A stretch of 64,000 nucleotides of DNA. It comes from Trema orientale (Eukaryota; Streptophyta; Magnoliopsida; Rosales; Cannabaceae). Below, piece after piece: positions 1-10,701 of this stretch; position 1 is the first letter of the stretch, and each line of letters opens with the position of its first letter. Both the position numbers and the translations under genes were made by a program. Below the pieces are notes generated by a model that made no database searches, had not been told where the DNA came from, and saw only the letters and a program-made list of their open reading frames with translations. Location of the stretch: positions 10,166 to 74,165 of the forward strand of contig JXTC01000339.1 of assembly GCA_002914845.1 (NCBI GenBank), read 5' to 3'.

Positions 1-1110
1 ATGTCAAATTTTAGGTTCATCCATCCTAGCTATTAATTTGTTTTTGAAAAATATAGTATCAGTAACATACCAACTATTAAAGAAATTTAGTTTCGTAAAA
101 ATAGGGGAAATTTAATTCTACAACTAAGAGATATCAAGCAAAGTAATGATTCAAACTCTACATTGTGAGGTCAAACACACCCTGATCATAGGATGAGTAT
201 CTAGCAATGAAGCAAAGACGTGAAAGAAAGAGAAATACTTTCCTGATTTCTACTTCATTTATTACGAATTAGTAAACATCACTTTTATTTATTATTTGTT
301 TATGTTTCATATTTTTAAATTTTCACTTTATGTTTTCTTGGAATATGTACAAAATCCCATGGAATATATTCCCTGAATGATGGCAAACCGTGTAAAAATC
401 ATAGGACCTGTACTTGAGATGCAAAGAAAAACTTTCCAAGTCAAGACTAAATCGAGGACTGTGCGTAAAAGACGTTTTTTTGAAGAACTCTCGATGTTTT
501 TGTACTTGTACATGCCCAGAATTAGGTACTAGTCCTCCACCAGAAGTATAAAAACTTTGTTCTTATCGAAACTATATATTTTACGTACATTATTAGTAGT
601 TTAGTCAATTCAGCGTTGGAACTCGGTTAATTGTATCATCAGCTGCACTGACTAATGTAAAAGTTTAAGTATTTTTTTGATAAATAAAGTAGAGTACAGG
701 TTGTGAGTTTTTAGTAATGTGCATATGCGATTTACTATAATCTTTATCAAAATATGTCAACGCGAAATACGTCCTTACTCAATAGTTCACTACAAAGAAC
801 TTTGTTTTTGGTGATAACATATGGAAATATATTGCTACTAATGGACGGAGATGGGGGCTGGAGACTCTCAGTTATACAACAAAACTCTCAATAATATTGG
901 TTATAGTAGATATAGGCTCTTTCATAAAAGATTGAACTATTGTCAAATCCTCTTATTTTTATTTTCGATATAAACAATCTGTATTTATTATTTCACTCAC
1001 GTTGTTGAACTAATTTTTTGTGTCGACAATTTGGCATTAGAAGGAGGGTCTCCGACAATCAACTCTAAAAAAGCTTATCTATTTTTAGAATAATCTCGTT
1101 CAGTACTACA
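1..1110. other. AT-rich stretch, no gene seen
   Basis: No long open frame, splice-bounded coding run, RNA gene or terminal repeat could be recognised on either strand. The only sizeable frame, on the minus strand near 328-513, has no family resemblance and low-complexity composition. Confidence 0.5.
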
Positions 1111-2053
1111 CCCTTCAATGAAGATAGTGGAAGATAGACATCAAATCACTACTCCGGCCAATCGTGCTACAACATCAAGGCCTGAACCACCCGTACTAGA
1201 GATCCAACCACCTACCAATGTGGACAATGCTGATGTAGTTGAAGGAGCAGACCACCAAAAATCCATTAGTGGTTGTGGTGCTGAAGACACCAACCCAGAG
1301 GAGACAATACGACATTCAGGGAAATAGCCAATGGAAGATGTTGGCCTCATCACTGATCTGGCTGATCTCTAGGTTAGACAACTCTACAACGAGGAGATCC
1401 TAGCAGAGGTCCAAGCAGTCGTGATTCCATACAGGCTATGCTAGAGGATCTCATGGGTAGGAGAAATACCTAATGCGAGCAGTCGACAACCCGTGGCGAG
1501 GAGCAAATCGTGGTTATAGGAATCAAGGTTGCCATATCTCTCAGAAGTGAAAAGCCCCTCAAAAGTCCCAGACTAATAGTCTAAGAGGTCTGAAAAGTGT
1601 TGCGTCTCTTGTAACGAACCAAGTCAACCAGAGGACTAGGATGGGGACTTACCGCCCTGACCTCCTTGGAAGGGGCACCAAAATGAGCAATGTAGGGAAG
1701 TGACCTGCTCCCAAACAACAGAGAGCATGTCTGATAAGGTCGGACAAACTATTGGTGACCTTATTCGTGAGTAGGGAAGAAAACTCTGAGATCATTTAAA
1801 CTAGCAGAGAGCACATACCTTGCAAATTGCGACCAGCAGGAGTTTGATTTCTACAGTCACACCAGGGAACACATCATTCAAGGAAGAGCTTGTGCTTATG
1901 AGGAACGAGCTCAATTAGTTAAGTGCTCGTGAAAAATACCAAGTCGAAGGAGATTATTCACCCTTCTCACCTGAGATAGAAGATGTCCCACTTCCCACTT
2001 CCGAATAGATTCAAGATGCTATCTGTCATACCTTATGAGAGAAAGACCAGACT

Positions 2054-2600
2054 TTGAGACCACCTAGACTCATTCAACGACCTAATGGACTTGAATCGAG
2101 TTCAATTCCTGGCGTAATACTGGCGCTTTGCAGTCACTGTCACAAAGGGAGCCAAAAAATGGTACAAGAAGCTACCCAAAGGCTTAATCACCTCGTGGCA
2201 ACAATTCTCCCAGGACTTCATCCGTTAGTTTCATGCCTCACGGACCTATGTCATTCCCTGCCTGACCCTAGCAAATATGAAGCAAAGAGAAAGTGAGAAC
2301 CTCAAGTCCTATCTTAAGAGGTTTAACAAGGAGCCTGCCAAGGTTATGAAGGTAGCAGAAAGAGGAACACTGATAGCATTGGCAGGAGGAGTCCACCCAA
2401 ACACCACTTTCTGGAGAAATCTGCAAAAGGTCCACTACACGGATATAGAGAATTTCTACTAATAAGCGGATAAGTACATGCAACTGGAGAATACACAAGA
2501 AATTGTGGACCAGTCAAAGTCCGAAGAGGCCACCGTGAAGAAGGGGAACAAGAATTAAATGGTAGTCATCCCACCGGTCGAAACATATGACCAGGAGACA
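2054..2600 (+). pseudogene. gag: Ty3/gypsy gag (retrotrans_gag) remnant
   Basis: Gag builds the virus-like particle in which the element is copied. Around 2150-2460 the translation shows the hallmarks of the retrotrans_gag family: a KKWYKKLPKG-like stretch, then a W-x2-F-x2-F-type segment, then ESENLKSYLKRFNKE, which corresponds to the family's E-S-L-x2-Y-x2-R-F-N motif. The frame runs open from 2277 to 2462 (61 codons), but the preceding part lies in another frame and carries stops. The frame after 2462 also begins with stops. The upstream open frame 1118-1327, rich in Pro, Thr and acidic residues, is compatible with a variable gag N-terminus but is not diagnostic. The copy cannot be functional. 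Confidence 0.65.
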
Positions 2601-2709
2601 AAAGAAGTGTTTCTAGCATGATACATGACCTTACATGAGGAAAATTGGGAGCATGCGACATCATGTTGCTTCCCCACCAGCAAAGTGTTGTTTGCTGCAT
2701 CAGCTCAAG

Positions 2710-2960
2710 GGTAAAAGAGAAGAAATTCAAAGCGGGCGAGCTTATCCTCTAGAAGGGTTGTGGCTAATACCTTATGACAAGGAGCAAGAGTTCCCAGTCT
2801 AAACTGGAAAGGAATGTACATTGCCCAAGAAGTTCTTTGTTGGACCTATAAGGTTGCTCGTCTGAACGAGCACAACATCCTATGAGCTTAGAGTATCAAG
2901 AACCTACACAAGTATTGCTAATAAATGTCTTAGCACAAGACATGTTTCCAAGTTCCATTG
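2710..2960 (+). pseudogene. Ty3/gypsy integrase C-terminal tail remnant
   Basis: Read with a few stops, the stretch gives VVANT, then a short gap, then LNWKGMYIAQEVL, then TYKVARLNEHNIL and ALEYQEP. This follows the usual end of plant gypsy integrases, where an N-W-E-G-P-Y-x-I segment is followed by G-A-Y-x-L-x2-L-(D/N)-G and then W-N-x2-(N/H)-L-x2-Y-Y. Lying directly behind the gag remnant, it marks a deletion of the whole central pol region. The assignment rests on motif order only and no catalytic residue belongs to this part of the protein. Confidence 0.5.
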
Positions 2961-3189
2961 TCTTCTAGAATTTATTTATTTTCTATATTAGAGATATGGT
3001 TTGATCAGAATTTTCATATAACAATATGATTGAATTTCTAAGTTATATGACGTTTTTAATCCTTAAGTTGCTATTTTGATTGCTCATGTGAGCAATTTTG
3101 AGCCCCTAGAATCAACTTAAAACTTAGACGCATGAATATACTCGCTCTTTAGCTAAGATTTAGTCACTAATTGCTCAAAGCTTGAGTTT

Positions 3190-3848
3190 TGAGGATTATG
3201 TGTTCGAGCTATCCGAGGTCCTATATTCAAGCTGCTTGAGTTTTATGTGTCCAAACTGTTCGAGGTTTTTGTGTTCAAGCTGCTCGAGTTTCCCTTGTTC
3301 AGGCTATTCAAGGTTCCTATGTTCGAGCTGCTCGAGGTTCATGTGTGCGACCCATGAGACAATAAACAGTGACTAATTTAGCTACCCCTATCAAAAAAAG
3401 TTAACTAAAGATCGTGGCCTTAAATTAAGTGACTTTTACAAAGACATGGCTAAGGTACATTGCTCGTTTATGAGGATTATGTGTTCGAGCTATCCGAGGT
3501 CCTATATTCAAGCTGCTTGAGTTTTATGTGTCCAAACTGTTCGAGGTTTTTGTGTTCAAGCTGCTCGAGTTTCCCTTGTTCAGGCTATTCAAGGTTCCTA
3601 TGTTTGAGCTGCTTGAGTTTCATGTGTTCGAGCTATTTGAGAGTTTTTGTTCGAATTGCTCGAGTTTCATAAGCTCAAGCTATTCAAGGTTGTTGTGTTC
3701 GAGCTGTTCGAGGTTCTTGTGTGCTACTCATGAGACAATAAACAGTGACTAATTTAGCTACCCCTATCAAAAAAAGTTAACTAAAGATCATGGCCTTAAA
3801 TTAAGCGACTTTTACAAAGACATGGCTAAGGTACATTGCTCGTTTATA
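3190..3848. repeat. Tandem duplication containing a 24-bp minisatellite
   Basis: A segment at 3190-3470 is repeated at 3471-3848 with an offset of 281 bp. Each copy starts with the same words (gaggattatgtgttcgag) and ends with the same unique tail (a run including gacaataaacagtgac and ctaaggtacattgctcg). Inside each copy lies an array of 24-bp units built on TTCGAGCTGCTCGAGGTTC: six units at 3203-3345 and ten at 3484-3721, with two 23-bp units. The second copy has therefore gained four units. The unit contains the palindrome CTCGAG in several positions. As 24 is divisible by three, the array reads as Cys-rich 8-residue repeats in one frame, but nothing suggests expression. Confidence 0.85.
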
Positions 3849-4609
3849 AGAAGAGGAAGAATAAACAATTTTTTCTTAAAAGTATTATAAAAAAAACTAA
3901 GCCTATTCATGAAGCGAAAAGGGTTAGACATTTTCTTTAAGTGAACATGAACCTAAAAGCTATTCCTCGATACTCTGAGGAATAAATATTCCCCTTAAGT
4001 ATAAACAATCCAAGTTGTTTGTGAAGTGAAGGAAATAAGCGCTTTTTTAACGCGAATGCGAACTTGAAAGTGATTATATAAATATGAGTCAATTATGAGT
4101 GAAATTGGATGAGAAAGAAAATTAGGAGAGAGAAGTCAAAAGGAAAAAAAAATCTTTTTTTTTCTTCGATTACCAAATAGGAGGAAAAAATTAAGTAGGA
4201 AAGTCATTTTTTTCTTCTATATTTTCCTTGACTTCCAAACATGAGAAAATATTTACTGCTTTTTTCTTCCTCATTTTTTCCCTTCTCTTTTCTTTTCAAT
4301 TTTTTTTCCTCTCAAAATCTAGGTTCCAAACAGGGCCTTAGAATTCCATCCCTTCTCAAAAGTTGCCAATTTAGCAATAGTGGTATATTTTCATTATCTG
4401 ATACCAATGCTGTAAATAGAATTTAAGCTGAATGCACGTAAATTTGTGGGATTTTTGGGATTTTTATTGTCAGATGTAATGTTTTTCATAGAGAGAAGAC
4501 TAGTCTTCTTTAAGATAAATTTCAGTAATGCAAAATTTATAATTTCAATAATTTAATATATAAGAGTTGTCATATACCTTTTTAAAGTCAATTTTATCCT
4601 ATATAGGTA
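3849..4609. other. AT-rich stretch with a lone transposon-like end
   Basis: No gene seen. A polypyrimidine-rich block occupies about 4145-4320. At 4322-4340 the sequence GTTCCAAACAGGGCCTTA looks like the right terminal repeat of a Tourist-type miniature element (reverse complement TAAGGCCCTGTTTGGAAC) followed by a TTA target site. No matching left end was found in the preceding 600 bp, so the element is either truncated or the match is fortuitous. Confidence 0.4.
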
Positions 4610-4781
4610 TTATAAGAAGGCCACGGATGTAGTCCTCTCAAGGGGACTAGTCCTGTTCATGTTTTGAAAAACACAAGTCATATTTTAACCAATCTGTATT
4701 GGCCAGAACATGACCTGTGTTGGTTAAAACATGAGCGGGACTGGTCCCGCCAGTAGGACTACATCCATGCCCTTATAAGAA
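4610..4781. mobile_element. 154-bp foldback MITE with 9-bp target duplication (Mutator-type)
   Basis: The element at 4619-4772 is nearly one long palindrome: the left arm starts GGCCACGGATGTAGTCCT and the reverse complement of the right end starts GGGCATGGATGTAGTCCT, and the arms stay similar to the centre near 4692. It is flanked by the perfect direct repeat TTATAAGAA at 4610-4618 and 4773-4781. A 9-bp duplication with G-starting terminal repeats is the known signature of Mutator-like elements. It is too short to encode anything and would need a transposase supplied elsewhere. Confidence 0.85.
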
Positions 4782-6021
4782 AAATATTATAGACTTAATC
4801 TTTCAGCCTTCTTTCTAGAACTACAATATTGCCAATTGTAATCACTTCCTAAAATAAGAGCTTCATCAATTCAAAAGAAAGTTTCAAAAGACAATAGATA
4901 AAAATTTACAATTGCAAGTTTGACTAACATCACTTAAGACACTGAAGAGTCAACAATTTCAAATAAACAAGAAATTTGTCCTACATTTCCAAGGTTATCT
5001 AAGGCATAATAAAACCTTTGTAAAATACCATACTCTTTTCAACACAAGATTGATTCTGCTTGGCCACCTTTCTACAAGCTCAAACACTTAGTATCATTAA
5101 CAGTAGACCAAAAAATTAAAAGTTAAATGAAGAAGTTCTAAGCCGCATTGCTCTACACCTTCAGTATTCTAAGAGTGTCCAAAATAAGGGCTTCTGCTCT
5201 TTATCCTTTCCCTAGAAATATAGAACCTACAATAATTAATTTCCCATTTCGAAAACAAGTACTAAAAACTAGTTGAAAAGATCAGGGAGATGAAAAACAC
5301 GAGAGAGACCTAACATTGAGCAAATGACATCTAGAAATGAGTTCTCATAGGAGAAGTTATGTACATGAGTACATGACTAATAATGAGGGCACTACCTTAT
5401 TGCTACATTTATCAATGTATTCTGGCAAAGAAAGGGCTAGAAGCAAAATAGACATTTAGCAAAACAAGACTGTTAGTACCGTTCCAATATGATTCTATGC
5501 ATATCAATCTTCACTATCACATTTCCTCAACAATGCAGATTAACAACACTTCAAGTATATACGGTTGGTTGTATCCTATTGGCCGCATCTTGTCAAAAAT
5601 CTTTTTGGCAAAATATGAAAGAGACATACCCCTTTCTAGCAATCAAATCCTAATAAAATCTAATTCCTAAGCAGAAACAGCTAAAACTAGAGCAAAGACA
5701 ATAAAGTGTAGCAGAAAATATGAAAATTAGGAAAATAATTATTAAATGCCCAGATTTAAACAGATAATAATAATAACAAGGAAAATAAAATAAGACTCAA
5801 AGGCTATTGCTACAGCCCAGTTTCCGCAAATCAAAAACCACAAAACTGTCTAACTCTCAAGATATAGAGCAATTTAATTAACTACTATGACAATATATGT
5901 ATATGTCTATTTTGGGCTAAAAGAGGAGTGCATAGGCAAGAGAATGATAAAGAAAAACTAAAACAGAGTAGCAATAAAAGAAACAAATATAAGAAGAATT
6001 GGTCAAAGTAAAATGGTGTTC
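4782..6021. other. Intergenic or intronic stretch, no gene confirmed
   Basis: No open frame of note. It borders the copia insertion and is continuous with 11051-11790 once that element is removed, so it could lie 3' of, or within an intron of, the minus-strand gene relic at 11365-11790. A short coding-like run on the minus strand around 5560-5610 is too short to call. Confidence 0.35.
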
Positions 6022-6026
6022 CCTTC

Positions 6027-6370
6027 TGTTAGAATATGACTGTTTAATGTAAGTGGACTATCAACACTTCCCAATGCTCTTTCACGTTTTCGTCTGCAGA
6101 CTTCACTATGGCATAAATGTTTCTTTATTTCCTTTTAATGGTTGTTGTCTATTGTATGGTATATATAATTTTATATCCTTTATTCTCTGTTGTCCATTCT
6201 CAAATATCTAGGGATATTATATTACTTTATTTGTTGTTGCCCATTACGACCATTATCTAGTATCTAGGTCACCATGTCTCTATATATACCATTGTATATT
6301 CTACTTGCCGGTTAGCTGAATACAACATATCAATATTTTCTTGTACTCTAGTCTCTATCAATTTCTTTCA
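6027..6370 (+). repeat. 5' LTR of the copia element
   Basis: Starts TGTTAGAATATGAC and ends ATTTCTTTCA. A TATATATA run at 6281-6288 is a plausible core promoter for the element transcript. It aligns over its full length without visible gaps to 10702-11045. Confidence 0.93.
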
Positions 6371-6382
6371 TGGTACCAAAGC
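6371..6382 (+). other. Primer-binding site (initiator tRNA-Met type)
   Basis: TGGTACCAAAGC abuts the 5' LTR and differs at two positions from TGGTATCAGAGC, the standard plant copia site complementary to the 3' end of initiator methionine tRNA. Minus-strand cDNA synthesis would start here. Confidence 0.85.
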
Positions 6383-6408
6383 TAGAACCATCAGCTCAAA
6401 CTCCTCAC

Positions 6409-7299
6409 ATGGCCACCTCAAATGATAATCCTCAAGTCTCAACACTGATGCCTACTTCCCCAATACATATCTCACAAGAAAACTTCGCCTCCACCATATC
6501 CATTACTGATAAAAGTCCCTCTCACCACCCTTTCACCTCCGTCTCAGTTCCCGAAATTCAAATTGTTAACCTGGTGAACCAAGCTACAAACTCCTATTTA
6601 ACTGATGAAAATTACCTTATGTGGGGCCAACAAATCCTTACAATAGTTCGTGGCTATGGGCTTGAAAGATACATCTATGGCACATTTCATTGTCCTTCAA
6701 GACTACTACCCGGAGTCAATGGTCATCCCGACTCTGTGAATCCAGCATATATGGCATGACTCGCCAAGATCAACTTCTTGTATCATGGCTTCTTAGGTCC
6801 ATTACTAACGGCCTCTTGCCACAATTAGTTGGCTGTGAGACCTCTCGTGATATCAGGGGTACTCTAGACAAAGTTTTTGCCACTCGGTCGAGGGCACTCT
6901 CACTATGAGAGAATACCTAATGAAAATGAAAGCTCTGGCTTATGTCTTAGCTTCGGTCGACTCCCATATTTCTGAAGAAGATCAGATTTTGTATATGATA
7001 TCTAGACTGGGGAATGAGTATGACCCAGTTGTGGTGTCCATTACATCCCCATGTTGAACCATACAGATGGAACAACTCCCACAGCAAACCCTGCCTTCCA
7101 GCAGAAGCCCAATTGGAAACCTACTGGTAGGCATGGCTCCTACAATGCCAACAACTCACAAGGTAAGAGAGGTAAAAGAGGTCATGGGCATGGTAGTAGT
7201 AGAAGTTGGAATAATAACTCACGCCCACAGTGCCAACTCTGTAGAAAGCCTAGGCATACTGTCCAAAAATGCTACTTTCATTTCGATGCAAACTTTTAA
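6409..7299 (+). pseudogene. gag: Copia gag remnant with CCHC zinc knuckle
   Basis: The likely start is the ATG at 6409 (MATSNDN), because the in-frame ATG at 6370 overlaps the LTR end. The frame stays open to 6759 and includes NYLMWGQQILTIVRGYGLERY, typical of copia gag N-termini (a W inside a short helix before the variable core). Reading then shifts to other frames for the rest of the gag core. Between about 7051 and 7299 there is a basic Gly/Arg/Asn-rich linker and then one zinc knuckle, C-Q-L-C-x4-H-x4-C, which would bind element RNA. Stops near 6757, 6906 and 7035 and the frame jumps make it non-functional. Confidence 0.85.
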
Positions 7300-7347
7300 G
7301 GCTTTAACAATGCTCCACTTATAGACCATAATGGCAGCAATAATCAG

Positions 7348-7626
7348 ATGGTAGCGATGTTGGCCACACCAGACTCTCCCATAGACAACTGCTGGTACCC
7401 AGACTCTTGGGCGACCAACCACGTCACTCATGATCTCTCAAACCTAAGCCTTGGAGGAGAATACCATGGCTCAAACAAGCTGCACATGGGGAATGGAACA
7501 GGTTTGTTAATATCTCATATTGGTTGCTCTTACTTTTCTAATAATTCTTCCAAAATCTTAATCCTAAAAAATCTTCTGCATATGCCTGGTATAACAAAAT
7601 ATGATCAGTGTGTCGTAATTTTATAA
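7348..7626 (+). pseudogene. Copia protease remnant, active-site motif altered
   Basis: The frame contains WYPDSWATNHVT at about residues 16-27, the place of the copia retropepsin motif W-x-x-D-S-G-A-(S/T)-x-H-(I/M/V)-T. The catalytic Asp is present, but the invariant Gly after Asp-Ser is replaced by Trp, which should abolish activity. Downstream LHMGNGTGLLISHIG matches the flap and substrate-pocket part of the family. This enzyme would cut the gag-pol precursor. The frame ends in a stop at 7624. Confidence 0.8.
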
Positions 7627-7924
7627 AGATAACCCGGTTTTTTTTTCTAATTCTACCCTTTTGTTTGTGTTGTTAGAGATCAAGCCACAGGGGCAATTCT
7701 ACTGCAAGGGAGTCATAGGAATGGTCTCTATCAATTTCATCCTCCTAGTCCAAGTCTCAATTTTGTATCAGCATCTCAGTTAACTCAAGCTTTCAAATCA
7801 GAGTCTTTAAGTTAAACAAAAAGGTAAGTTTTTAGTGGGTCAAGCAACCTTAAGTCTAGTTTATCAAGTTCTAAAATTAATTGTAATATTTATGAGTTTC
7901 CTAGCAATGTAACTGGTGTCAAAT

Positions 7925-8935
7925 CCTCTTTAGACCTTTGGCAACAAAGATTAAGACATCCCACTGTTAAAATTACTCAACGAGCTCTAATTGATTATAA
8001 AGTTCCTCAATCATTAAACAATGTTTTTCATTTATGCTCAGCTTGTCAAAAAGGAAAGAGTCACAAACTGCCATTTTCAAACTCATTAACTGAATATACA
8101 GAACCTCTGCAATTAATTCATTCGGACTTGTGAGTTTCCTCTCTAATTATATCCACAAATGGGTTCAGATATTATATGATCTTTATAGATGCATATTCTA
8201 AATTCACATGGATATACTTCTTCAAAGCAAAATCTGAACTTGACTCCACCTTTCTTCATTTCAAAAAAAATGGTTGAACTCTAGTTAAATAAAAGGATAA
8301 CAGTCTTGCAAAGTGATTGGGGTGGGGAGTTTTAGGCACTGACTCATTTCCTTCAAGAGTCTGGTATAGTCCATCGTCTATCGTGCACTCACACTCAAGA
8401 ACAAAATGGTGTTGTGAAACACAAGCACCGTCATATTGTTGAAAATGGATTAACACTCCTTGCACACTCTTCCATGCCCTTAGGATTTTGGGATGATGCT
8501 TACTCAACCACGGTCTACCTGATAAATAGACTTCTTACAAAATCTTTGCAGTATAAGAGTCCCTTAGAAGTCTTGTTTGGTGTCAAACCTAATTACTCTA
8601 AATTAAGAGTGTTTAGCTGTACCTATTATACATATTTGCGACCCTACAATAAACATAAGCTCCAATTCTGTTCCACACTATGTACATTCATAGGGTATAA
8701 TAACCAATACAAGGGATACAAATGTCTTGCTGAGAATGATAGGTTATATATTTCTCGTGATGTTGTCTTTGATGAAAATAACTTTTCTTATAGTCTCAAA
8801 GTCAAAGAAACAACTGAAATACAAGCATATCATTTCTGCTCTCTTGGCTCACTCATTCTACAATCTAAAGGTCTTAACACATTCCCTATAGTCACAGAAA
8901 AACTCACTGATAATAATTCAGTATAAGATAAAAAT
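7925..8935 (+). pseudogene. Copia integrase remnant
   Basis: Around 7925-8125 the translation gives LDLWQQRLRHPT and, further on, CSACQKGKSH: the GAG-pre-integrase zinc motif (H...H...C-x2-C) that precedes copia integrases. The catalytic core from about 8125 is broken by stops and frame changes (IHSDL, then stop; RYYMIFIDAYSKFTWIY in the next segment). A clean frame at 8414-8926 covers the end of the core and the tail, with HRHIVENGLTLLAH, FWDDAYSTTVYLINRL and YKSPLEVLFGVKPNYSKLRV, then GYNNQYKGYKCL, all standard copia integrase landmarks. The DNA-joining triad cannot be assembled in a single frame. Confidence 0.85.
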
Positions 8936-9037
8936 GACTCCATTCCTTCATCCAGTCCACTAGATTCTCCTACACCTCACTCTCAATCTCCAATTCAACC
9001 GTCACCCACAATGTCAAATACTCCCCTAGAATAACCA

Positions 9038-10240
9038 ATGCAACTTGAGATTGACGTACATAAGTCAGTTGGTAATAGACATCCTATGGTTACAAGATCC
9101 AAGTCTGGTATATTTAAACCAAAGATTTACTCAGTAGAAGTTATTGATTCAGAAATCTTAGAACCTCAGTCGATACAAGAAGCACTACAGTCTGCCTATT
9201 CGAAAAGTGCAATGACCAATGAGTATCAAGCACTAATAAGAAACCACACCTGGTCCTTGGTTACTCCCCCAACTGATAGAAAAATAATTAAATGCAAATA
9301 GGTCTTTAAAGTCAAGAAAAAGGATGATGGGTCTTTTTCTCGGTGCAAGGCACGTTTAATGACCAAGAGTTACAATCAAACTCCAAGTTTTGACTTTACT
9401 GAGACTTTCAGCCCTATTGTTAAGCCAACCACTGTAAGAGTTATGTTAACATTGGCACTTGCTAGAAATTGGAAGGTTAATCAACTAAATGTTAATAATA
9501 TATTCCTCCATGGAATCCTTGAGGAGGATGTATACATGGAGCAACCACCAGGATTTAACGATAATAAAAGGATTTACATGGCTTGTAAACTACAGAAGGC
9601 ACTCTACAGCTTGAAACAAGCACCTCGAGCATAGTTTGATAAGTTGAAAACACGTATTAAGAGTCTTAGATTTGAATCATCAAGAGTCGATCGCTCCTTG
9701 TTCCTCAAATTCACTTCCATCTCATGTATTCTTGTGTTAGTCTATGTAGACGACATAATTGTTACAGGAAGCAATAACAACGAAGTTTGTGAACTTATCA
9801 AGTTACTCAACAAGGCATTTTCTCTCAAAGACCTTGGACCGCTATACTATTTCTTGGGAATTAAAGTTAATGGAACCATAAGTGGCCTACACTTGTCTCA
9901 AAGAAAATATATTACTGACTTGTTAAAGGGCATGATTGACTCCAAACCTACATCTACACCTATGATTACTGGCCTGCAACTTTCTTCACACAAAGGAGAC
10001 CCAATGGAAAATAGACAAGATTATCGAAGTATTGTTGGAATTCTTCAATATGCCACTATAACCAGACTAGAAATAGTATACTCTGTGAACAAAATAAGCC
10101 AATTTATGCAAAATCCTGTCAATACTCATTGGAATTCTATAAAGAGGATACTCTACTATCTCAAAGGAATATTAGACTATGGGATAGCTTTACACAGATC
10201 CTCTCATTTGAACGTAACTAGTTTCACTAATGCGGATTAG
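9038..10240 (+). pseudogene. Copia reverse transcriptase remnant
   Basis: The domain begins with the linker SIQEALQSAYSKSAMTNEYQ and NHTWSLVTPP (9166-9270), then breaks at 9299. It continues as TFSPIVKPTTVRVMLTLALA, LNVNNIFLHGILEEDVYMEQPPGF and ALYSLKQAPRA up to an in-frame stop at 9632. The frame 9644-10240 carries the catalytic YVDDII at about 9743-9760 and the following LKDLGPLYYFLGIK and SQRKYITDLL landmarks. The copia motif order is kept, but three stops divide it. The normally acidic motif F-L-x-G-x-L-x-E-x-V-Y is intact except for conservative changes, so inactivation is due to the stops rather than loss of key residues. Confidence 0.9.
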
Positions 10241-10640
10241 GCCACTGATATTGATGATCGAAGATCTATAACCGGGTATTGTTTCTATCTTGGTCAAAAT
10301 TTGGTTATATGGTGTTCCAAGAAATAACCAACTGTATCATTTTTAAGCACAGAGGCCGAATACTAAAGCCTGGCCAATGGAATTTCTGAAATGCTATGGC
10401 TACAATCATATCTACAAGAGTTGAGAATAACGGCAACCCGAGTACCTGTGATCTGGTATGATAATATCTCGACAGTTTCACTATCTGCAAACCCAATACT
10501 CCACTCTCGAACCAAACACATTGAGTTAGACCTTTATTTTGTTCGTAAAAAAGTAATGAACAAGACTCTCTCAGTGCAGCATGTACCAGCACTTGATTAA
10601 ACTGCATATATCTTTACAAAGGCCTTATCAAGTCCGTTCT
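10220..10640 (+). pseudogene. Copia RNase H remnant
   Basis: After a stop at 10238 the reading continues with RRSITGYCFYLGQNLVIWCSKK, then a stop, then STEAEY and a second stop, then the frame 10391-10600 with MLWLQSYLQEL, VIWYDNISTVSLSANPILHSRTKHIELDLYFVR. These are the usual landmarks of copia RNase H. Its role is removal of RNA from the RNA-DNA hybrid during replication of the element. Stops at three places disable it. Confidence 0.88.
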
Positions 10641-10701
10641 TTAGTCACCTACGGAGCAAACTAGGAGTAACATTGTTGGGAGCAGTTGAATTATAGGAGG
10701 A

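Larger units (their letters stand above)
1118..2960 (+). mobile_element. Decayed Ty3/gypsy retrotransposon with large internal deletion
   Basis: The stretch reads in several broken frames as the start, capsid core and integrase tail of a plant Ty3/gypsy polyprotein. Protease, reverse transcriptase, RNase H and the integrase catalytic core are missing: the gag-like part ends about 2700 and the integrase-tail-like part begins about 2710. Many in-frame stops and frame changes show it is dead. No 5' LTR could be matched to a 3' LTR in the window, so its limits are uncertain; the repeat-rich DNA from about 2960 to 3850 may be remains of its 3' LTR. What is seen: the gag-like and integrase-tail-like frames. 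What is inferred: that they belong to one element. Confidence 0.6.

Noticed and set aside
3182-3752. Open frames encoding Cys-rich 8-residue repeats
   Set aside because: Explained by a 24-bp minisatellite whose unit length is a multiple of three. No signal peptide, start context or conservation visible.
3190-3848. CRISPR-like array
   Set aside because: The repeats are contiguous without spacers and degenerate; it is a minisatellite in plant DNA.
4241-4426. 61-codon Phe/Ser-rich frame
   Set aside because: Translation of a polypyrimidine tract with no conserved feature.
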